DNA from: Geobacillus vulcani PSS1
Lineage (GTDB): Bacteria > Bacillota > Bacilli > Bacillales > Anoxybacillaceae
Length of the DNA: 55,000 nt
Assembly (NCBI RefSeq): GCF_000733845.1
Contig: NZ_JPOI01000001.1
Coordinates: forward strand, 850,001-905,000
Direction: 5' to 3'
Shown here piece after piece: positions 8,934-17,505 of the stretch (positions are counted from its first letter, which is position 1; each line of letters opens with the position of its first letter). The position numbers and the translations under genes are program-made. Below the pieces are notes generated by a model. The model worked only from the letters and a program-made list of their open reading frames with translations. It searched no databases and was not told the origin of the DNA.

Positions 8934-9860
8934 TTAGTCTTCAAATTGATAAAGAGGCGTGCTCAAATAACGTTCGCCGTTGCTCGGGATGATGGCGAGC
9001 ACTTTTTTCCCTTTGCCGAGCTCTTTCGCCACTTTCAATGCCGCGTGAATCGCAGCGCCAGACGAAATGCCGCCGAGAATGCCTTCCTCGCGAGCCGCGC
9101 GGCGGGCCGCCGCAAACGCTTCTTCCGTCGTTACCGTAATCACCCCATCGTAAATGCTCGTGTCCAAAATATCTGGAACAAAGCCAGCGCCGATCCCTTG
9201 GATTTTGTGCGGACCTGGCTTTCCTCCCGACAAGACCGGGGAATCGGCCGGTTCAACGGCGTAAATTTTAATGTTCGGGTAAGCCTCACGCAACACTTTA
9301 CCTGCCCCCGTGATCGTTCCGCCTGTGCCGACGCCGGCAACGAACGCATCAAGCTGGTCGCCCATTTGCTCCACGATCTCTTTCCCGGTCGTCAAGCGAT
9401 GGATTTCCGGGTTCGCCTCGTTTTTAAATTGCTGCGGCATAAAGTAGCCGTGCTCGCGGACGAGCTCTTCCGCCTTTGCGATGGCTCCGCGCATCCCTTG
9501 TGCGCCCGGTGTGAGCACAAGCTCGGCTCCATACGCCCGCAACAGGTTGCGGCGTTCCAAGCTCATCGTATCCGGCATGACCAATACCGCCTTATACCCT
9601 TTCGCCGCCGCGACCATCGCCAAACCGATCCCAGTGTTGCCGCTTGTCGGCTCAACGATCGTGTCGCCCGGCTTCAGCTTGCCTGCTTTTTCCGCCGCCT
9701 CAATCATCGCCAACGCAATCCGGTCTTTGACGCTGCTGCCCGGGTTCATAAACTCCAACTTCAAATATACATCCGCGCTGTCTTCATCTACGATGCGGTT
9801 CAGTTTCACAGCCGGCGTATCGCCGATCAATTCGGTGATCGAGTTGACTGTGCGTGCCAT
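8934..9860 (-). CDS. cysK: Cysteine synthase (O-acetylserine sulfhydrylase)
   Basis: A 308-residue fold-type II PLP enzyme making cysteine from O-acetylserine and sulfide. The PLP lysine is Lys45 in GSSVKDRIA; the phosphate loop is SGNTGIG, and [10 protein letters not shown] binds the cofactor phosphate. The frame is open to 9932, but [13 protein letters not shown] at 9860 is the usual N-terminus, has AGAGGTGG upstream, and the longer frame would run into the promoter. It is a single-gene unit with its own promoter and terminator. B. subtilis has yacD between hslO and cysK; it is absent here. Confidence 0.97.
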   Translation of the reverse strand: MARTVNSITELIGDTPAVKLNRIVDEDSADVYLKLEFMNPGSSVKDRIALAMIEAAEKAGKLKPGDTIVEPTSGNTGIGLAMVAAAKGYKAVLVMPDTMSLERRNLLRAYGAELVLTPGAQGMRGAIAKAEELVREHGYFMPQQFKNEANPEIHRLTTGKEIVEQMGDQLDAFVAGVGTGGTITGAGKVLREAYPNIKIYAVEPADSPVLSGGKPGPHKIQGIGAGFVPDILDTSIYDGVITVTTEEAFAAARRAAREEGILGGISSGAAIHAALKVAKELGKGKKVLAIIPSNGERYLSTPLYQFED

Positions 9861-9903
9861 GATTCCACCTCTAATCCCCATTAATTTTATCGACTTTGTC
9901 TCC

Positions 9904-9932
9904 AATGTATCAACTATTGGCGTAATTGTCAA
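9904..9932 (-). promoter_or_regulatory. Sigma-A promoter of cysK
   Basis: TTGACA (9927-9932), 17 bp, TACATT (9904-9909) on the minus strand, ending 43 bp before the cysK start. The spacing is ideal, and the site fits a start codon at 9860. Confidence 0.75.
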
Positions 9933-9946
9933 TCATTTTACTGTTT

Positions 9947-10831
9947 TCATTCTTTTTTTGCGAGTTGTTTCAGCTGTTCCAACTCCGCTTTGTCGAAATG
10001 GTATGTTTCATTGCAAAAATGACACGAAGCCTCTGCCTGTCCTTCTTTGTCCATGATGTCTTGAATTTCCTCAGGCCCTAAGCTGATAAGGGCGTCAGCA
10101 ATCCGCTCACGCGAACAGCGGCAGACGAATGACACCGGCATCGTTTCCAGTACACGCACGCCGCCATCGCCCAACAGCTGTTCGAGCATTTGCTCCGGCC
10201 CGAGCCCGCTTTCAATCATGCGCGATACGGGCGGAATTTGTTTCAACCGCTCTTCAATGCGGGCGATCGTACGCTCTTCCGTTCCGGGCATTAACTGGAT
10301 GATAAATCCTCCCGCCGCCCGAATCGTATGGTCGGGATTGACGAGCACTCCTACACCGACTGATGACGGAATTTGCTCGGACGAAGCAAAATAATACGTA
10401 AAATCATCGCCGAGCTCCCCGGAGACAAGCGGCACTTGTCCGGTGAAAAAGTCGCGCAGGCCTAGATCTTTCACGACCGTCAACATCCCATTTTTGCCAA
10501 CCGCCCGCGCCACATCAAGCTTCCCGTGCTCATTCAGCTCAAAATGCACATGCGGATTCGTTACATAGCCACGCACTTCCCCTTTGGCGTTGCTGTCGAC
10601 CAAAATGACGCCAATCGGGCCGCCGCCGTCAATTTTAATCGTCAACGTTTCCTCGCCTTTCAGCATCGCTCCCATCATGACGCCAGCGGTCAACGCCCGG
10701 CCGAGGGCCGCTGAGGCGGTCGGCCACGTTTGGTGGCGGCGTTGCGCTTCCGCAACCGTCTCCGTTGTCCTTGCCGCATAAGCCCTCACTTGTCCATCAT
10801 AAGCGAGCGCTTTCACTAAGTAGTCTCCCAT
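9947..10831 (-). CDS. hslO: Hsp33 redox-regulated chaperone
   Basis: A 294-residue cytosolic holdase that is activated when its C-terminal zinc site is oxidised. The redox switch is complete: Cys237-X-Cys239 and Cys270-X-X-Cys273. The N-terminal domain starts with [18 protein letters not shown], typical of Hsp33. It lies 15 bp downstream of coaX, so the two are probably cotranscribed, as in B. subtilis. Confidence 0.97.
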   Translation of the reverse strand: MGDYLVKALAYDGQVRAYAARTTETVAEAQRRHQTWPTASAALGRALTAGVMMGAMLKGEETLTIKIDGGGPIGVILVDSNAKGEVRGYVTNPHVHFELNEHGKLDVARAVGKNGMLTVVKDLGLRDFFTGQVPLVSGELGDDFTYYFASSEQIPSSVGVGVLVNPDHTIRAAGGFIIQLMPGTEERTIARIEERLKQIPPVSRMIESGLGPEQMLEQLLGDGGVRVLETMPVSFVCRCSRERIADALISLGPEEIQDIMDKEGQAEASCHFCNETYHFDKAELEQLKQLAKKE

Positions 10832-10846
10832 GATTCACCAAGCCTT

Positions 10847-11623
10847 TCATCCCTTTTTCTCCGTATTTTTCTCATACAACAATTTCAGTCCTGTCAGCGT
10901 TAAAAACGGATCCACGACATCAATGACGTCCGACTCGCTGGCAATGAGCGGAGCCAGACCGCCAGTAGCAATCACCTTCGGCGGAATTTTGCTTTTGGCC
11001 TTCATTCGCGATACGATGCCTTCCACCTGTCCAACATAGCCGTATAAAATGCCCGCTTGCATGGCGCTGACCGTATTTTTGCCGATAATATCATCCGGGC
11101 GGGCGATTTCAATGCGCGGCAATTTCGCCGCCCGCGCAAACAGAGCCTCTGTCGAGATCATAATTCCCGGGGCAATGGCCCCTCCCATATATTGTTTATG
11201 TTCATTAATATAACAATACGTCGTTGCCGTGCCGAAATCGACGATAATCAACGGACTGCCGTACAAGTGGATGCCGGCGACCGCGTTGACGATCCGGTCG
11301 GCGCCCACTTCGCGCGGATTATCATATTTAATGTCGAGCCCGGTTTTAATGCCCGGACCGACAACAAGCGGCTTGATATGGAAATATTTTAAGCACATGC
11401 GCTCAAGAGCGAACATGATCGGCGGCACGACCGAGGAAATGATGATGCCTCGAATGTCGGAAAACTGCAAGCCGACATGGTTCAAAAGCGCCTTCACCGT
11501 CATCGCATATTCGTCTTCCGTTTTCGCCCGGCTCGTTTCAATGCGCCAATGATGTTTCAGTTCGTCGCCGTCATACACCCCTAACACCGTGTTTGTGTTG
11601 CCGACATCCAATACAAAAATCAT
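10847..11623 (-). CDS. coaX: Type III pantothenate kinase
   Basis: A 258-residue kinase performing the first step of coenzyme A synthesis. It has the ASKHA-type phosphate loop [10 protein letters not shown] (6-15) and the conserved VDFGTATT and GGAIAPGI segments; Asp in DRIVNAVAG is the expected catalytic base region. Type III enzymes are insensitive to CoA feedback. It follows the ftsH terminator, so it begins the coaX-hslO unit. Confidence 0.97.
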   Translation of the reverse strand: MIFVLDVGNTNTVLGVYDGDELKHHWRIETSRAKTEDEYAMTVKALLNHVGLQFSDIRGIIISSVVPPIMFALERMCLKYFHIKPLVVGPGIKTGLDIKYDNPREVGADRIVNAVAGIHLYGSPLIIVDFGTATTYCYINEHKQYMGGAIAPGIMISTEALFARAAKLPRIEIARPDDIIGKNTVSAMQAGILYGYVGQVEGIVSRMKAKSKIPPKVIATGGLAPLIASESDVIDVVDPFLTLTGLKLLYEKNTEKKG

Positions 11624-11717
11624 CGCTTCATTCCTCGCTTTTCCTCGATAAATTCCCTTTCTTTATCATATCATACTTGTAGAAAAAAAACTGTTCTTCT
11701 TTCCTTGGGCCGCCGGC

Positions 11718-11747
11718 AAAAAAAAGATGCCTCCGAACAGAGACATC
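11718..11747 (-). terminator. Intrinsic terminator of ftsH
   Basis: On the minus strand GATG-T-CTC pairs with GAG-G-CATC (11726-11747), followed by eight U residues (11718-11725). It lies 2 bp after the ftsH stop. Confidence 0.85.
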
Positions 11748-11749
11748 GA

Positions 11750-13645
11750 TTACTCCTCTTTCTTTTGGATGTTGATTTTCACATCGCTGCCTTTATCAAT
11801 TCCATCACGCTCATTGCGTTCCGGCGGCAGCGTGCCATGTTCAAACAAATGTTTAATTTGCTCCGCATCGAGCGTCTCGACTTCCAACAAGGTATTGGCG
11901 ATCAAATCCAATTTATCGCGATGCTGGGTCAAAATTTGTTTTGCTTTTTCGTAGCATTCTTTAATGATGCGCTGAATCTCTAAGTCAATCTCATAGGCGA
12001 TTTTGTCGCTGTAGTTTTGTTCGTTATGCAAATCTCGGCCTAAAAACACTTGCCCGCTCGGTTGGCCGAATTGCAGGGGGCCGAGTTTTTCGCTCATGCC
12101 AAACTCCGTCACCATCCGGCGCGCGATGTTTGTCGCCCGCTGAAAATCGTTATGAGCCCCCGTGCTCACCTCATTGAACACAATTTCCTCAGCGACGCGC
12201 CCGCCAAGCAATCCAGTGATTTTATCCATTAATTCGGCTTTCGTCATAAAGTAGCGGTCTTCTTTCGGCAGCATGACCGCATAGCCGCCGGCTTGGCCGC
12301 GCGGCACAATCGTCACTTTATGCACCATTTCCGCATCGGCGAGCACCATGCCGATCACCGTATGGCCGGCCTCGTGAAACGCGACGATGCGCCGTTCTTT
12401 TTCCGAAATGACGCGGCTCTTTTTGGCCGGTCCGGCAATCACCCGGTCCGTCGCCTCATCGATGTCGCTCATATCGATTTTCTTTTTGTTGCGGCGCGCA
12501 GCTACAAGCGCCGCTTCATTGAGCAGATTTTCCAAATCGGCGCCGGAAAACCCAGGCGTCCGCATCGCGATTGTCTTCAAGTCAACCGATTCATCGAGCG
12601 GCTTGTTGCGGGCATGCACGCGCAACACCGCTTCGCGCCCTTTTACGTCCGGGCGGTCGACGGTAATCTGCCGGTCGAAGCGACCTGGGCGCAACAGCGC
12701 TGGGTCTAAAATGTCCGGCCGGTTCGTCGCCGCGATAATAATGATCCCTTCGTTGCCGTTAAAGCCGTCCATTTCCACAAGCAGTTGGTTGAGCGTCTGC
12801 TCACGCTCGTCATGGCCGCCGCCAAGACCGGCGCCGCGCTGGCGGCCAACGGCGTCGATCTCATCAATGAAGATGATGCACGGCGCATTTTTTTTCGCCG
12901 TCTCAAACAAGTCGCGCACCCGCGACGCCCCGACCCCGACGAACATTTCCACGAAATCCGACCCGCTGATCGAGAAAAACGGCACGCCCGCTTCTCCAGC
13001 AACCGCGCGCGCCAATAACGTTTTCCCCGTTCCCGGCGGCCCAACGAGCAATACCCCTTTCGGAATGCGGGCGCCAAGTTCCGCAAACTTGCGCGGATCT
13101 TTTAAAAACTCGACGATTTCCACCAACTCTTCCTTTTCCTCATCTGCCCCAGCCACATCGCGGAAGCGGACTTTCCGCTTGTCATCCGTATACAGCCGCG
13201 CCCGGCTTTTGCCGAAATTCATCACTCGGCTGCCGCCGCCCTGTGCCTGGTTCAAAAGGAAGAAAAACAAAATAAAAATAATAACAAATGGGATGATGGA
13301 AGTAAAAAACGTCACCCATCCGCTCGTTTCATCCGCCGGCACCACTTCCACCCTTGTTCGCGCCGCCGCCGCATCGATGCGATCAAGCACTTTGTCGCTG
13401 TTCATGACGTAGGTGGAAAAGTACTGCCCTTCGCTATATGTTTTCAACTGACCTTTGATTTCATATACGCCGCGCTCCGGCTTAATGGAAAACGACTTGA
13501 CATCCCCGTTTTCCAGATGAGTGATGAACGCATCGTACGTCATCGGCTCCGTTCGTTGGTTTGTGCCGTTAAAAAAGCTGACGACGCCGATCACGACGAG
13601 AAAAATCAGCAAATAAAAGATGGTATTGCGGAAAATCCGGTTCAT
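11750..13645 (-). CDS. ftsH: ATP-dependent zinc metalloprotease FtsH
   Basis: A 631-residue membrane-anchored AAA protease. Two membrane segments (about 8-24 and 113-132) enclose an extracytoplasmic domain. The AAA module has Walker A GPPGTGKT (202-209), Walker B IIFIDEID (257-264) and the pore motif FVEMFVG; the protease domain has the zinc site HEAGH (424-428). Length is standard for Bacillaceae. In sporulating relatives FtsH degrades Spo0E and Spo0M-type regulators and misfolded membrane proteins. It has its own promoter and terminator, so it is monocistronic despite lying next to hprT and tilS. Confidence 0.98.
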   Translation of the reverse strand: MNRIFRNTIFYLLIFLVVIGVVSFFNGTNQRTEPMTYDAFITHLENGDVKSFSIKPERGVYEIKGQLKTYSEGQYFSTYVMNSDKVLDRIDAAAARTRVEVVPADETSGWVTFFTSIIPFVIIFILFFFLLNQAQGGGSRVMNFGKSRARLYTDDKRKVRFRDVAGADEEKEELVEIVEFLKDPRKFAELGARIPKGVLLVGPPGTGKTLLARAVAGEAGVPFFSISGSDFVEMFVGVGASRVRDLFETAKKNAPCIIFIDEIDAVGRQRGAGLGGGHDEREQTLNQLLVEMDGFNGNEGIIIIAATNRPDILDPALLRPGRFDRQITVDRPDVKGREAVLRVHARNKPLDESVDLKTIAMRTPGFSGADLENLLNEAALVAARRNKKKIDMSDIDEATDRVIAGPAKKSRVISEKERRIVAFHEAGHTVIGMVLADAEMVHKVTIVPRGQAGGYAVMLPKEDRYFMTKAELMDKITGLLGGRVAEEIVFNEVSTGAHNDFQRATNIARRMVTEFGMSEKLGPLQFGQPSGQVFLGRDLHNEQNYSDKIAYEIDLEIQRIIKECYEKAKQILTQHRDKLDLIANTLLEVETLDAEQIKHLFEHGTLPPERNERDGIDKGSDVKINIQKKEE

Positions 13646-13686
13646 TTCTTGCCTCCTCCCATATGAAACACACTATACTCAATACT

Positions 13687-13715
13687 ATCATAGAAATTTG
13701 TTTAAATACAAACAA
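13687..13715 (-). promoter_or_regulatory. Probable sigma-A promoter of ftsH
   Basis: TTGTTT (13710-13715), 17 bp, TATGAT (13687-13692) on the minus strand, between hprT and ftsH. Confidence 0.5.
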
Positions 13716-13739
13716 TTCGGCCGTCGCCCAGCAGCCGTT

Positions 13740-14285
13740 CTACTTTTGGTACACTTCCGGCTTTAAGACACCGATAAACGGGAGGTTGCGGTATTTTTCC
13801 GCGTAATCGAGCCCGTAGCCGACGACGAATTCATCCGGGACGGTAAATCCGGTGTAATCGGCTTGAATGTCCGCCTTCCGCCCAGACGGCTTGTCAAGAA
13901 GCGTGACGATTTTGATCGAATTCGCCTTCCGGTAGCGAAACAAGTCGACCAAATAGCTGAGCGTCAGTCCACTGTCAATAATATCCTCAATGATCAAAAT
14001 ATCCCGTCCTTCAACAGATGTGTTCAAGTCTTTGACGATTTTCACTTCGCCGGATGACACGGTCGCATTGCCATAGCTTGATACGTCCATAAAATCCATT
14101 TCCAAATATGTATCAATATGTTTCAGCAAGTCAGCCATAAACGGCATCGCCCCTTTGAGGACGCCGACAGCGAGCGGAAAACAACCGTCATATTCTTTCG
14201 TTAACAAACCGCCGAGTTCTTTGACTTTTGCCTGAATTTCCTCTTCCGTGATCAACACTTTTTGAATATCGTCTTTCATCCCCAT
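13740..14285 (-). CDS. hprT: Hypoxanthine-guanine phosphoribosyltransferase
   Basis: A 181-residue type I phosphoribosyltransferase that salvages hypoxanthine and guanine with PRPP. The PRPP loop is [15 protein letters not shown] with its two acidic residues, and the C-terminal [21 protein letters not shown] is the purine-binding part. An AGGAGG ribosome site stands 8 nt before the ATG. It lies 12 bp after tilS; the tilS-hprT pair is conserved across Firmicutes and in B. subtilis the two proteins can act together on ftsH expression. Confidence 0.97.
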   Translation of the reverse strand: MGMKDDIQKVLITEEEIQAKVKELGGLLTKEYDGCFPLAVGVLKGAMPFMADLLKHIDTYLEMDFMDVSSYGNATVSSGEVKIVKDLNTSVEGRDILIIEDIIDSGLTLSYLVDLFRYRKANSIKIVTLLDKPSGRKADIQADYTGFTVPDEFVVGYGLDYAEKYRNLPFIGVLKPEVYQK

Positions 14286-14297
14286 CTTTTTTTCCTC

Positions 14298-15692
14298 CTA
14301 GTTGTTCATCGCCTGATAGTGCAGCAAAATATAGCGGGCTTGCCCACGATTTTGCGCTTCCAAAGCCGATTTTTTCAAGCCGGGCACCCAAAGGATGCGG
14401 CCATCCGCATCTTCGACAATCGGCCAGCGATCCCTTTCCATCCGTGGAATTTTCGCTTCAATGAAAATTTCTTTCAATTTTTTCGTGCCTCCCGTCCCCT
14501 TAAGCGCCATCCGGTCGCCGCGCCGACGCGTCCGCACCCGAAGCGGCAAGGAGACAGAATCAGGATCCACGATGAACCAATCATTCCCGGCCTGCTTTCT
14601 TGGATAGTGTTCCCCAAATTCACTGATGATTGCATAGCCGTTTGGGAGGGGCAATAGCGCCGGAACCGGCAGTTCAAACCAATAGCCTTTCTCGCCGCTT
14701 TCTGCGTCAAAGGTAAACAAACAGCGGTCGTACGAACGGATCACTTTGAGCCCTTTTGGCAGATCGATCATTCCGGAAGGACGGCCGCGCTCACAAAGCA
14801 TCAGTATATGACCGATATGTACGGAAGTCAATGCCGGCGGAACCCCGCCATAAAGACGGAGAAGCAGCAGCTGCAACACCCGACGCTGCAGCGGTCTCGG
14901 CAGCGCCAAAAATGGTCTGATGGAAAGCGCCGCATCGCGATGTTGTTTTTCCATTACTTTATTCAGCGCGTCCGCGGCTAATTCCTCCAAAAATTGCTCA
15001 TCTTCCGCCATCATTTCGCTGTATTGCTGAAACCGCTCGTGCAAGCGCGGATTTTCCTGCCGCAGCAACGGGACGATATGATGGCGAAACCGGTTGCGTG
15101 TATAATCGTCTTTTTCATTGCTCGGATCGCGGCGCGGAGACAGCCCCATCTGCCGGCAATACGCTTCAATCTCTGCCCGGCTGACAGCCAAAAACGGACG
15201 GATGAGATAGCCGCCGTGAAACGGCCGTTTGACGGGAATGCCAGCGTATCCTTTGCTTGTGCTGCCGCGCACAAGCCGCATTAAAATCGTCTCCACTTGA
15301 TCGTCGCCATGATGACCTACGGCGACGTACCCGGCTTGATGCTTTTCCATCAGTTCGGCAAAAAAGCGGTAGCGGCAGATCCGAGCCGCCTCTTGGGCGC
15401 CGAGGCCCGTGCGGCGCTGAAAGGCCGGAACGTCGATTTGCGCGGTCTCACATAAAATACGGCGCTCCACGCAAAAACGTTTCACAAACTCCATCTCTTC
15501 TTCTGACTCCCGCCCGCGAAACATATGGTCAACATGGGCCGCTATGACCTGAAGCTTCCACTCATCGCGCAGCGACAAAAAAACGTGCAGCAACGCAAGG
15601 GAATCCGGCCCTCCGGAGACGCCAACGATGACGGCCGCTCCTTCTGAAAGCAACTGATGCCGGTTGATAAAGGCGCGCACTTTGTCGATCAT
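14298..15692 (-). CDS. tilS: tRNA(Ile)-lysidine synthase
   Basis: A 464-residue N-type ATP pyrophosphatase that modifies C34 of tRNA-Ile(CAU) to lysidine. The PP-loop is SGGPDS (26-31). The later part (about 200-460) corresponds to the TilS substrate-binding and C-terminal domains. The start is set at ATG 15692 because the alternative TTG three codons upstream touches the AAAGAGG ribosome site. It lies downstream of the YabT-like kinase and directly before hprT. Confidence 0.96.
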   Translation of the reverse strand: MIDKVRAFINRHQLLSEGAAVIVGVSGGPDSLALLHVFLSLRDEWKLQVIAAHVDHMFRGRESEEEMEFVKRFCVERRILCETAQIDVPAFQRRTGLGAQEAARICRYRFFAELMEKHQAGYVAVGHHGDDQVETILMRLVRGSTSKGYAGIPVKRPFHGGYLIRPFLAVSRAEIEAYCRQMGLSPRRDPSNEKDDYTRNRFRHHIVPLLRQENPRLHERFQQYSEMMAEDEQFLEELAADALNKVMEKQHRDAALSIRPFLALPRPLQRRVLQLLLLRLYGGVPPALTSVHIGHILMLCERGRPSGMIDLPKGLKVIRSYDRCLFTFDAESGEKGYWFELPVPALLPLPNGYAIISEFGEHYPRKQAGNDWFIVDPDSVSLPLRVRTRRRGDRMALKGTGGTKKLKEIFIEAKIPRMERDRWPIVEDADGRILWVPGLKKSALEAQNRGQARYILLHYQAMNN

Positions 15693-15759
15693 CCGAGTCA
15701 ACCTCTTTGCGTTTCTTTCAGCTTCATCGTAACACGTTCACCCTGTTTTCTCAAAAAAA

Positions 15760-16737
15760 TTATATCGCCAGCTGCCAGTATATATAAAGGGCATAGGCAC
15801 CAAGCAATGCGGCGGCGATGACGACCGTTTCGATCATCCCTATCGCTTTGCCGCGCCGTTTCACCTGCCGCCTCGACTGTCGCCTTGGCGCCGCCTGTCG
15901 TCTTTCGTTGCCCCCGGACGCCCGGCGTGAAGAAGCGGCCAATAAGTCGCGGCGCATATCGCCCGCCTTTGCATATCGGCCGTCGAGTGCTTTTTGCAAC
16001 ACATCCTTGTATTGAGCCAAAAAGCGGTCTGCCTCGATGATGGCCATGAGCTGCGTCCGCCCGTCCCCTTTTTTCTCAATCGGTCCCGGATAGCAGGAAG
16101 AAATCATCACCATCGCTGCCGCAAACAAGTCGTAAGATGGTTCCGCCTTGCGCGATCCAAGCCCCCAATAGCCGCGATCATACAGCTCGGTGAACTCTTT
16201 CACCGCCCTTCCTTGCAGCGTCGTCCCGCCCACATCAAGCAGTCGAACCGACGGCGGCGGGCCGGTAACGATCAAATTGTCCGGCTTTAAATCCCCAAAC
16301 ACCCATCCTTCTTGATGCAGCCGCTCCAGCACCGACAGCAGCTGCATCATGAGCACGGGCGCCCACTCTTTTCCGCGGCGGCGGATAAAAGAGGCGAAAT
16401 TTTCCCCTTCAATATACTCCATTACATAAAACGGGACCGTCTCCCGCGCAAACGGGCTTTGCCAGTCATCGGCTTCCAGCAAAGAAGGCCCGAGGGCAGC
16501 TCCCTGGACCTTAGCAAAACGGCGCAATATATTCATTTCCGATGCCAATGATGCATAGTCATCGCTCAACTTGATGGCGACGTGAGTCCGGCTGTTCTCT
16601 GCCAAATAGACGACGCCGTTCGCCCCGCTGCCGAGCCGCCGCAGCAACCGGTACGAACGGCCGTGCCATTTCCCAGTGATGACCGTACCCGGTGGCAAAC
16701 TATAAAGACGATTCTTCGATGTATGGCTCATCGCCAT
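15760..16737 (-). CDS. yabT: Membrane-anchored Ser/Thr protein kinase (YabT-like)
   Basis: A 325-residue Hanks-type kinase. The Gly loop is LGSGANGVVY (35-44), the ATP lysine Lys56, the catalytic loop GDLKPDN (148-154, Asp149), and the metal motif is DVG (168-170) instead of DFG. An Arg/Lys-rich stretch (266-298) precedes one C-terminal membrane helix (about 301-322), so the kinase faces the cytosol. B. subtilis YabT has this layout, is activated by DNA through a basic region, and phosphorylates RecA and AbrB during sporulation; the same role here is inference. The start overlaps yabS by 38 bp. Confidence 0.9.
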   Translation of the reverse strand: MAMSHTSKNRLYSLPPGTVITGKWHGRSYRLLRRLGSGANGVVYLAENSRTHVAIKLSDDYASLASEMNILRRFAKVQGAALGPSLLEADDWQSPFARETVPFYVMEYIEGENFASFIRRRGKEWAPVLMMQLLSVLERLHQEGWVFGDLKPDNLIVTGPPPSVRLLDVGGTTLQGRAVKEFTELYDRGYWGLGSRKAEPSYDLFAAAMVMISSCYPGPIEKKGDGRTQLMAIIEADRFLAQYKDVLQKALDGRYAKAGDMRRDLLAASSRRASGGNERRQAAPRRQSRRQVKRRGKAIGMIETVVIAAALLGAYALYIYWQLAI

Positions 16738-17440
16738 CGCCGATCCAGCTCCTTAACGACCGTTTGCGCTCAAAATAGGCGATCGCCTCGCGCAGTGCCG
16801 GTCCGGTCGGCGTCAACCCGCCCGACGCCAATTTCGGAAAGATGGTGGACAACTCCTCAATCCTTGGCGTCCAGTCGATCATTTTGTCGGCGTGCGACCG
16901 TTTTCCCGGGAAGATGAACACTGAAAAGCGATTTTCGCCCATGCGGGCATTTAAGCTGAGCGATAAATCGATGAGCGCCTCTTTGACGGTCGGCAGTTTT
17001 GTTTTCATGCTCCCGCTCGTATCGATCAAAATGAGCACATCAAGGGCAACCGTTTCCCCGAGTTCATCGACGACTTCCATCACTTGGCCGCGCTTGTCCG
17101 GCGGCAAGTCCTCAAGCGAAACGTCAGAACCAAAGATTTGTTTCAACTCGCGATTGACGAGCCCTTGTAACGTCTGGGTCATCGCTTGGCGCGTCACCAT
17201 TTGCACTGTTTGTGACAGCTGTTTCGCGTACACGACTTGGCTCATCCCGCCGCCAGCCGCAGCGATCGCTTCAATTTCCCGCCGCCCGGTTTCATCCATC
17301 GCATCTTTATCCAATACACCGATCACGTTCACCGTAATGCCTTGCTCACGGGCTAGCGCCGCCATGGCGGCTGGGTCCTCACCATGGTTGGAGCAGCCAT
17401 CGGTAATGAGCAAAATTTGTCGCAACGTTCCCTTTTGCAC
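16700..17440 (-). CDS. yabS: YabS-like von Willebrand factor A domain protein
   Basis: A 246-residue protein. The N-terminal part reads like the second half of a vWA domain (QILLITDGCSN at 9-18, then GITVNVIGVLD), while the C-terminal part reads like the first half (LILIDTSGSM, MIDAS Asp140-Ser144, then GGLTPTGPALREAI). The frame is open to 17476, but GTG 17440 is chosen because AAGGAGGGG stands 7 nt before it. It lies between spoIIE and the kinase, as in B. subtilis. Function is unknown; vWA proteins bind partners through a metal ion. Confidence 0.88.
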   Translation of the reverse strand: MQKGTLRQILLITDGCSNHGEDPAAMAALAREQGITVNVIGVLDKDAMDETGRREIEAIAAAGGGMSQVVYAKQLSQTVQMVTRQAMTQTLQGLVNRELKQIFGSDVSLEDLPPDKRGQVMEVVDELGETVALDVLILIDTSGSMKTKLPTVKEALIDLSLSLNARMGENRFSVFIFPGKRSHADKMIDWTPRIEELSTIFPKLASGGLTPTGPALREAIAYFERKRSLRSWIGDGDEPYIEESSL

Positions 17441-17505
17441 GTTCGTTCCCCTCCTTGGCGAATGTATTACCATCATCGCCGCAGGGGAACGTTTTTATAC
17501 GCCAG

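Noticed and set aside
8868..9884. 338-codon plus-strand frame
   Set aside because: Antisense shadow of cysK, which has clear motifs, a promoter and a terminator. Long opposite frames are common at this GC content.
12387..13412. 341-codon plus-strand frame rich in Ser and Arg
   Set aside because: Antisense shadow of ftsH; the composition is that of a complement, not of a protein.
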